Origin: Gordonibacter faecis
GTDB lineage: Bacteria > Actinomycetota > Coriobacteriia > Coriobacteriales > Eggerthellaceae
DNA length: 64,000 nt
NCBI RefSeq assembly: GCF_030077735.1
Contig: NZ_JASJEU010000007.1
Location: 124,001-188,000 of the forward strand
Direction: 5' to 3'
Within the stretch, counting starts at the first letter, position 1. The number at the start of each line of letters is the position of its first letter. Of the stretch, positions 61,262-64,000 are shown piece by piece. The notes beneath the pieces are model-generated. The model had not been told where the DNA came from. It saw only the letters and a program-made list of their open reading frames with translations, and searched no databases. A program made the translations under genes and the position numbers.

Positions 61262-61642
61262 ATGATAGCTAGGCTTTCCCGCATCGTGCCCTTGCTCCTG
61301 GTGCTGGCCGTGGTGGCGCTTATTGTGTATCTGGTGGCCCAGTACAAGTACTCGCCGAACCGCGCGAAAGAAATTCTCATCAAAGGGTTCACTTGGCTCA
61401 CGGGCATTTTGTCGGGGTTCTTCGCGTTCGTGTGTGGCTACGCGCTGCTTGAGCGCAACGAACCGGTGCTTGACCTGGCGCTGAGTTTTCTCGCTACCGC
61501 GCTCATTGGACTCATTATCACCCGCATCTGCCGCGCTGTGTTCGTGCGCCATCATCCCGGCTGGGGCAAAAAGCCCACCGCCAAAGCCAAACGCCTCGAC
61601 GACCACCCCCGTCGCCCCTTCAAGCCCCCCTGGGCGAAATAG
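61262..61642 (+). CDS. Small hypothetical membrane protein
   Basis: A 126-residue protein with three hydrophobic stretches (about 8-26, 43-62 and 71-90) and a basic, Pro-rich C-terminus ending RRPFKPPWAK. AGAAGGAG precedes the ATG. I do not recognise a family. It follows lemA by about 70 bp and is probably in the same transcript, so it may belong to the LemA/DUF2207 group. Confidence 0.75.
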   Translation: MIARLSRIVPLLLVLAVVALIVYLVAQYKYSPNRAKEILIKGFTWLTGILSGFFAFVCGYALLERNEPVLDLALSFLATALIGLIITRICRAVFVRHHPGWGKKPTAKAKRLDDHPRRPFKPPWAK

Positions 61643-61696
61643 TTCCACGGCCTTCGCCGAGCTTCTCACTTCCCCACACTCCCGCCAAACGGCATG

Positions 61697-61721
61697 AAAA
61701 AAAGCCCAGTCTCCTGGGCTT
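61697..61721 (-). terminator. Terminator of tRNA-Ser (GCT)
   Basis: Stem AAGCCCAG/CTGGGCTT (61702-61709 with 61714-61721). On the minus strand it is followed by seven T (plus-strand A run 61697-61703). Confidence 0.85.
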
Positions 61722-61731
61722 AACAATGCGG

Positions 61732-61822
61732 TGGCGGAGAGCTGGGGATTCGAACCCCAGATACGCTTTTGGCGTATACTCGCTTAGCAGGCGAGCACCT
61801 TCGGCCTCTCGGTCAGCTCTCC
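61732..61822 (-). tRNA. tRNA-Ser (anticodon GCT)
   Basis: A 91-nt type II tRNA with acceptor stem GGAGAGC/GCTCTCC, anticodon loop CTGCTAA (anticodon GCT), a long variable arm with stem ATACGC/GCGTAT, T loop TTCGAAT and encoded CCA. Its best -10 (TATTAT/TATACT, plus-strand 61825-61833) is almost adjacent to its 5' end. Confidence 0.95.
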
Positions 61823-61886
61823 GCAGTATAATAGGTGCGGTTTGCAATGATACCGTGACGAACCCCAACATGCAAGGAGCACAATC

Positions 61887-63911
61887 GTGCAAAACACGAG
61901 CGATTCGCAACTTGTCCTATTTAATCCGCGTTTGCGCGGCGCCAACACGCGGTTAAGCCGCGCCATCATGCTTTGCGCGCTGCTTGCGTGCGTCGCGCTC
62001 GCCATCGTGGCGGCTGCGCCCAGCACCGCGTGGGCGAAATCCTACGATATGACGAAGGTGGACATCACCGCCCAAGCCGAAACCGACGGCTCGCTGCACG
62101 CCGTCGAACAGCGCACCTTTGACTTTAATGGCGATTTCACCGCCGTGTGGTGGACCTTCAGTGGTCTGCCGTCGAACGCGCAGTTGCAGGTGAACTCCAT
62201 GCGCATGGCGCGCGTGGGCGCGGACGGCGCCGTCGAGGGCGAGTGGAAGACGCTTCCCAGCGTGCCATTCGTTCTCAGCTGGCGCGACGTGGGAGGCCCC
62301 GGCACAGAGGCATATTCCGTCGACAAGCCCCTGAACGCCGTGTACGCCTTCTTTAACGTGTCCGACGAGCGCCTGATGATTGAGCTGGACTACACCGTCA
62401 TCAACGGCGTGCAGGCCTACGAGGACGTGGGCGAGGTGTACTGGAAGTACATCGGCAGCCAGTGGGAAGAGGACTCGGACAACGTTACCATGACGCTGGC
62501 GCTACCCGTGCCGCAGGGCGTTGAGGTGGTGCCCGGCGACAACGTGCTGGCCTGGGGCCACGGTCCGCTCGACGGCACCGTCACCATCAACTCGGACGGC
62601 ACGGTAACCTATCACAACCCGCACGTGAACGCCGGCCAGTACGCCGAGGCGCGCGTGCTGTTCCCCGTGTCGTGGCTGACGAACCTCTCGCCCGAGGCCT
62701 TGAAGGCCCACCAGGGTGTAGCGCGCCTTGAGCAGGCGAAGACGGAGGAACAGGCCTGGGCCGATCAGGCGAACCGCGAACGCACGAACGCCCTTCTGCT
62801 GCTCATCGGCTGCGGCGTGGTGTGCGTGCTGCTGATTGCGTGGGCGCTGTGGTCGTACTTCCGCTACGGTCGCGAACATAAACCCGACTTCACGGACGAA
62901 TACTGGCGTGACGTGCCCGCGCCCGGCGTGCACCCGGCCGTCATCGGCCGTTTGTGGCGCTGGAATCGCGAAAGTCAGAACGACTTCACGGCCACGCTCA
63001 TGCACCTGTCGCACATCGGCGCGCTGCGCATCGATCGCGGCAGCTACCAGGAGCCGAAGGCATTCGGCCGCTTGGAAACGGTGGAGGACTACTATTTCAC
63101 GCGCGTGCCGGCTGTAGCCGACGCCGTGACCGATCCCATCGACCGCGCAACGCTTGACCTGCTGTTTGATGTTATCGCGGGCGGCACCGATTCGCTGTGG
63201 TTCGGCTCCATCCAGAAGTATGGCAAGGATCATCCGGAGCCGTTCCTCGATGCCATGAAGGGTTGGCAGGGCGTGGTGGAGGCCGAAACGAACCGCCACG
63301 ACTACTTCGAATTTAAGGGGAAGCGCTACCAGGGCCTGCTCATTGGCCTGGGCGTGGCGGTGTTTATTATCGGCCTGCTGATGGTGGCCGTGCTGCAAAA
63401 CTTCCTGCTGCTGGCGTTTACGCTGCCCACGGCCATCGCGCTCATCGTCATCGGCAACTACATGCCGCGCCGCAGTGTGGAAGGCAACAACCTGGTGGCG
63501 AAATGCAAGGCGCTGCGCAACTGGCTGCGCGACTTCTCCACGCTGGACGAGCGCCCGCCCACCGACGTGAAGGTGTGGGGCGAGTTCATGGTGTATGCGT
63601 ACATCTTTGGCATCGCGAAGCAGGTCATGAGCGAGCTGCAAACGAAGATGCCGGAACTGTTCGACGGTGAAGCAGGGGCGTACGGCTACGGTGTGCCCTG
63701 GTGGTTCTGGTACTCGCCGCTGTACGGGTCGCACGGCCAGGCTATGCCTTCGGGCGGTGACCTGCTGCAGACCGCTATGGCGAACACCATGGCTTCCGCG
63801 CAAGCAGCCATCTCGGGCGCGAGTGGGAACTTCTCAAGCGGCGGTGGCTTTGGTGGAGGCTTTTCCGGCGGCGGAGGCGGCGGCTTCGGCGGAGGCGGCG
63901 GCGCCCGGTAG
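61887..63911 (+). CDS. DUF2207 domain membrane protein
   Basis: A 674-residue protein. A signal-anchor lies at about residues 24-50 (IMLCALLACVALAIVAAAPSTAWA), then an extracellular DUF2207 beta domain (about 52-290). A transmembrane helix follows near 305-327, a cytoplasmic domain (about 330-475), two further helices (about 485-530), and a Gly/Ser-rich tail ending GGGGFGGGGGAR. The start is GTG with AAGGAG upstream. DUF2207 proteins commonly accompany LemA and are thought to act in the envelope; the Gly-rich tail is also seen in TPM-phosphatase proteins. Confidence 0.9.
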   Translation: MQNTSDSQLVLFNPRLRGANTRLSRAIMLCALLACVALAIVAAAPSTAWAKSYDMTKVDITAQAETDGSLHAVEQRTFDFNGDFTAVWWTFSGLPSNAQLQVNSMRMARVGADGAVEGEWKTLPSVPFVLSWRDVGGPGTEAYSVDKPLNAVYAFFNVSDERLMIELDYTVINGVQAYEDVGEVYWKYIGSQWEEDSDNVTMTLALPVPQGVEVVPGDNVLAWGHGPLDGTVTINSDGTVTYHNPHVNAGQYAEARVLFPVSWLTNLSPEALKAHQGVARLEQAKTEEQAWADQANRERTNALLLLIGCGVVCVLLIAWALWSYFRYGREHKPDFTDEYWRDVPAPGVHPAVIGRLWRWNRESQNDFTATLMHLSHIGALRIDRGSYQEPKAFGRLETVEDYYFTRVPAVADAVTDPIDRATLDLLFDVIAGGTDSLWFGSIQKYGKDHPEPFLDAMKGWQGVVEAETNRHDYFEFKGKRYQGLLIGLGVAVFIIGLLMVAVLQNFLLLAFTLPTAIALIVIGNYMPRRSVEGNNLVAKCKALRNWLRDFSTLDERPPTDVKVWGEFMVYAYIFGIAKQVMSELQTKMPELFDGEAGAYGYGVPWWFWYSPLYGSHGQAMPSGGDLLQTAMANTMASAQAAISGASGNFSSGGGFGGGFSGGGGGGFGGGGGAR

Positions 63912-63932
63912 AAAAAGCCAGATCAGAAGAAC

Positions 63933-63965
63933 AAACCGACCCGCTAAAAGGCGGGTCGGTTTTTA
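63933..63965 (+). terminator. Intrinsic terminator after the DUF2207 gene
   Basis: A perfect 12-bp stem AAACCGACCCGC/GCGGGTCGGTTT (63933-63944 with 63951-63962), loop TAAAAG, ending in T. Confidence 0.9.
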
Positions 63966-64000
63966 TCGGCCGGAGCAGCAAAGATAGAGTTTGCGGACCC

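Overview
The window looks like the replication-origin region of a GC-rich, anaerobic actinobacterium, most likely a member of the Coriobacteriia (Eggerthellaceae-like). The gene order gyrB-dciA-recF-dnaN-dnaA on the minus strand facing rpmH-rnpA-yidD-yidC-jag-rsmG-parA-parB on the plus strand is the classical oriC neighbourhood. The assignment to Eggerthellaceae rests on actinobacterial traits (DUF721/DciA between recF and gyrB, leaderless starts), an NRMT-type magnesium transporter, a Tat-exported molybdoenzyme operon and IorAB/PaaK. It is an inference from gene content, not a database match.

Layout. 1-7164: replication-initiation genes on the minus strand, with a GHKL-ATPase/winged-helix gene immediately upstream of dnaA. 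7165-7984: candidate origin with DnaA boxes. A second AT-rich candidate lies between dnaN and dnaA. 7985-14038: ribosomal protein L34, RNase P protein, membrane insertion, RNA-binding and chromosome-partition genes. 14039-17995: rlmN, ddl and an orphan gene inside a very dense field of parS sites. 17996-26458: a DnaQ/DinG exonuclease-helicase, two unusual membrane proteins (one a split M28-like protein with eroded metal ligands) and a small zinc-ribbon protein. 27137-36731: tRNA-Arg, a magnesium-transport pair, an Rrf2 regulator, a folate enzyme and ion/solute transporters. 37304-41462: an aryl-CoA ligase and indolepyruvate:ferredoxin oxidoreductase. 41946-50152: zinc ribbon, purE, a TetR/ABC operon, an osmoprotectant ABC transporter and citrate synthase. 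50324-56765: a MarR regulator, a TorD chaperone and an nrfD-dmsA-dmsB-type molybdoenzyme operon that shares operators with marR. 56985-end: MATE pump, PIN-toxin remnant, two tRNA-Ser genes, tadA, ispE, lemA and a DUF2207 protein.

The outstanding feature is the ParB-binding site parS (TGTTTCACGTGAAACA). I count 36 exact copies and 4 copies with one mismatch in 64 kb. They lie in intergenic regions, in a regular eight-copy array, over the parA promoter, inside terminator-like palindromes, and in frame within protein-coding sequence (once in rlmN, three times in iorA, encoding V-S-R-E-T). Many copies sit in longer perfect palindromes whose arms differ from site to site. This is far more than the roughly ten to twenty-five sites known in Bacillus or Streptomyces, and it suggests that parS behaves here as a dispersed, multi-purpose element.
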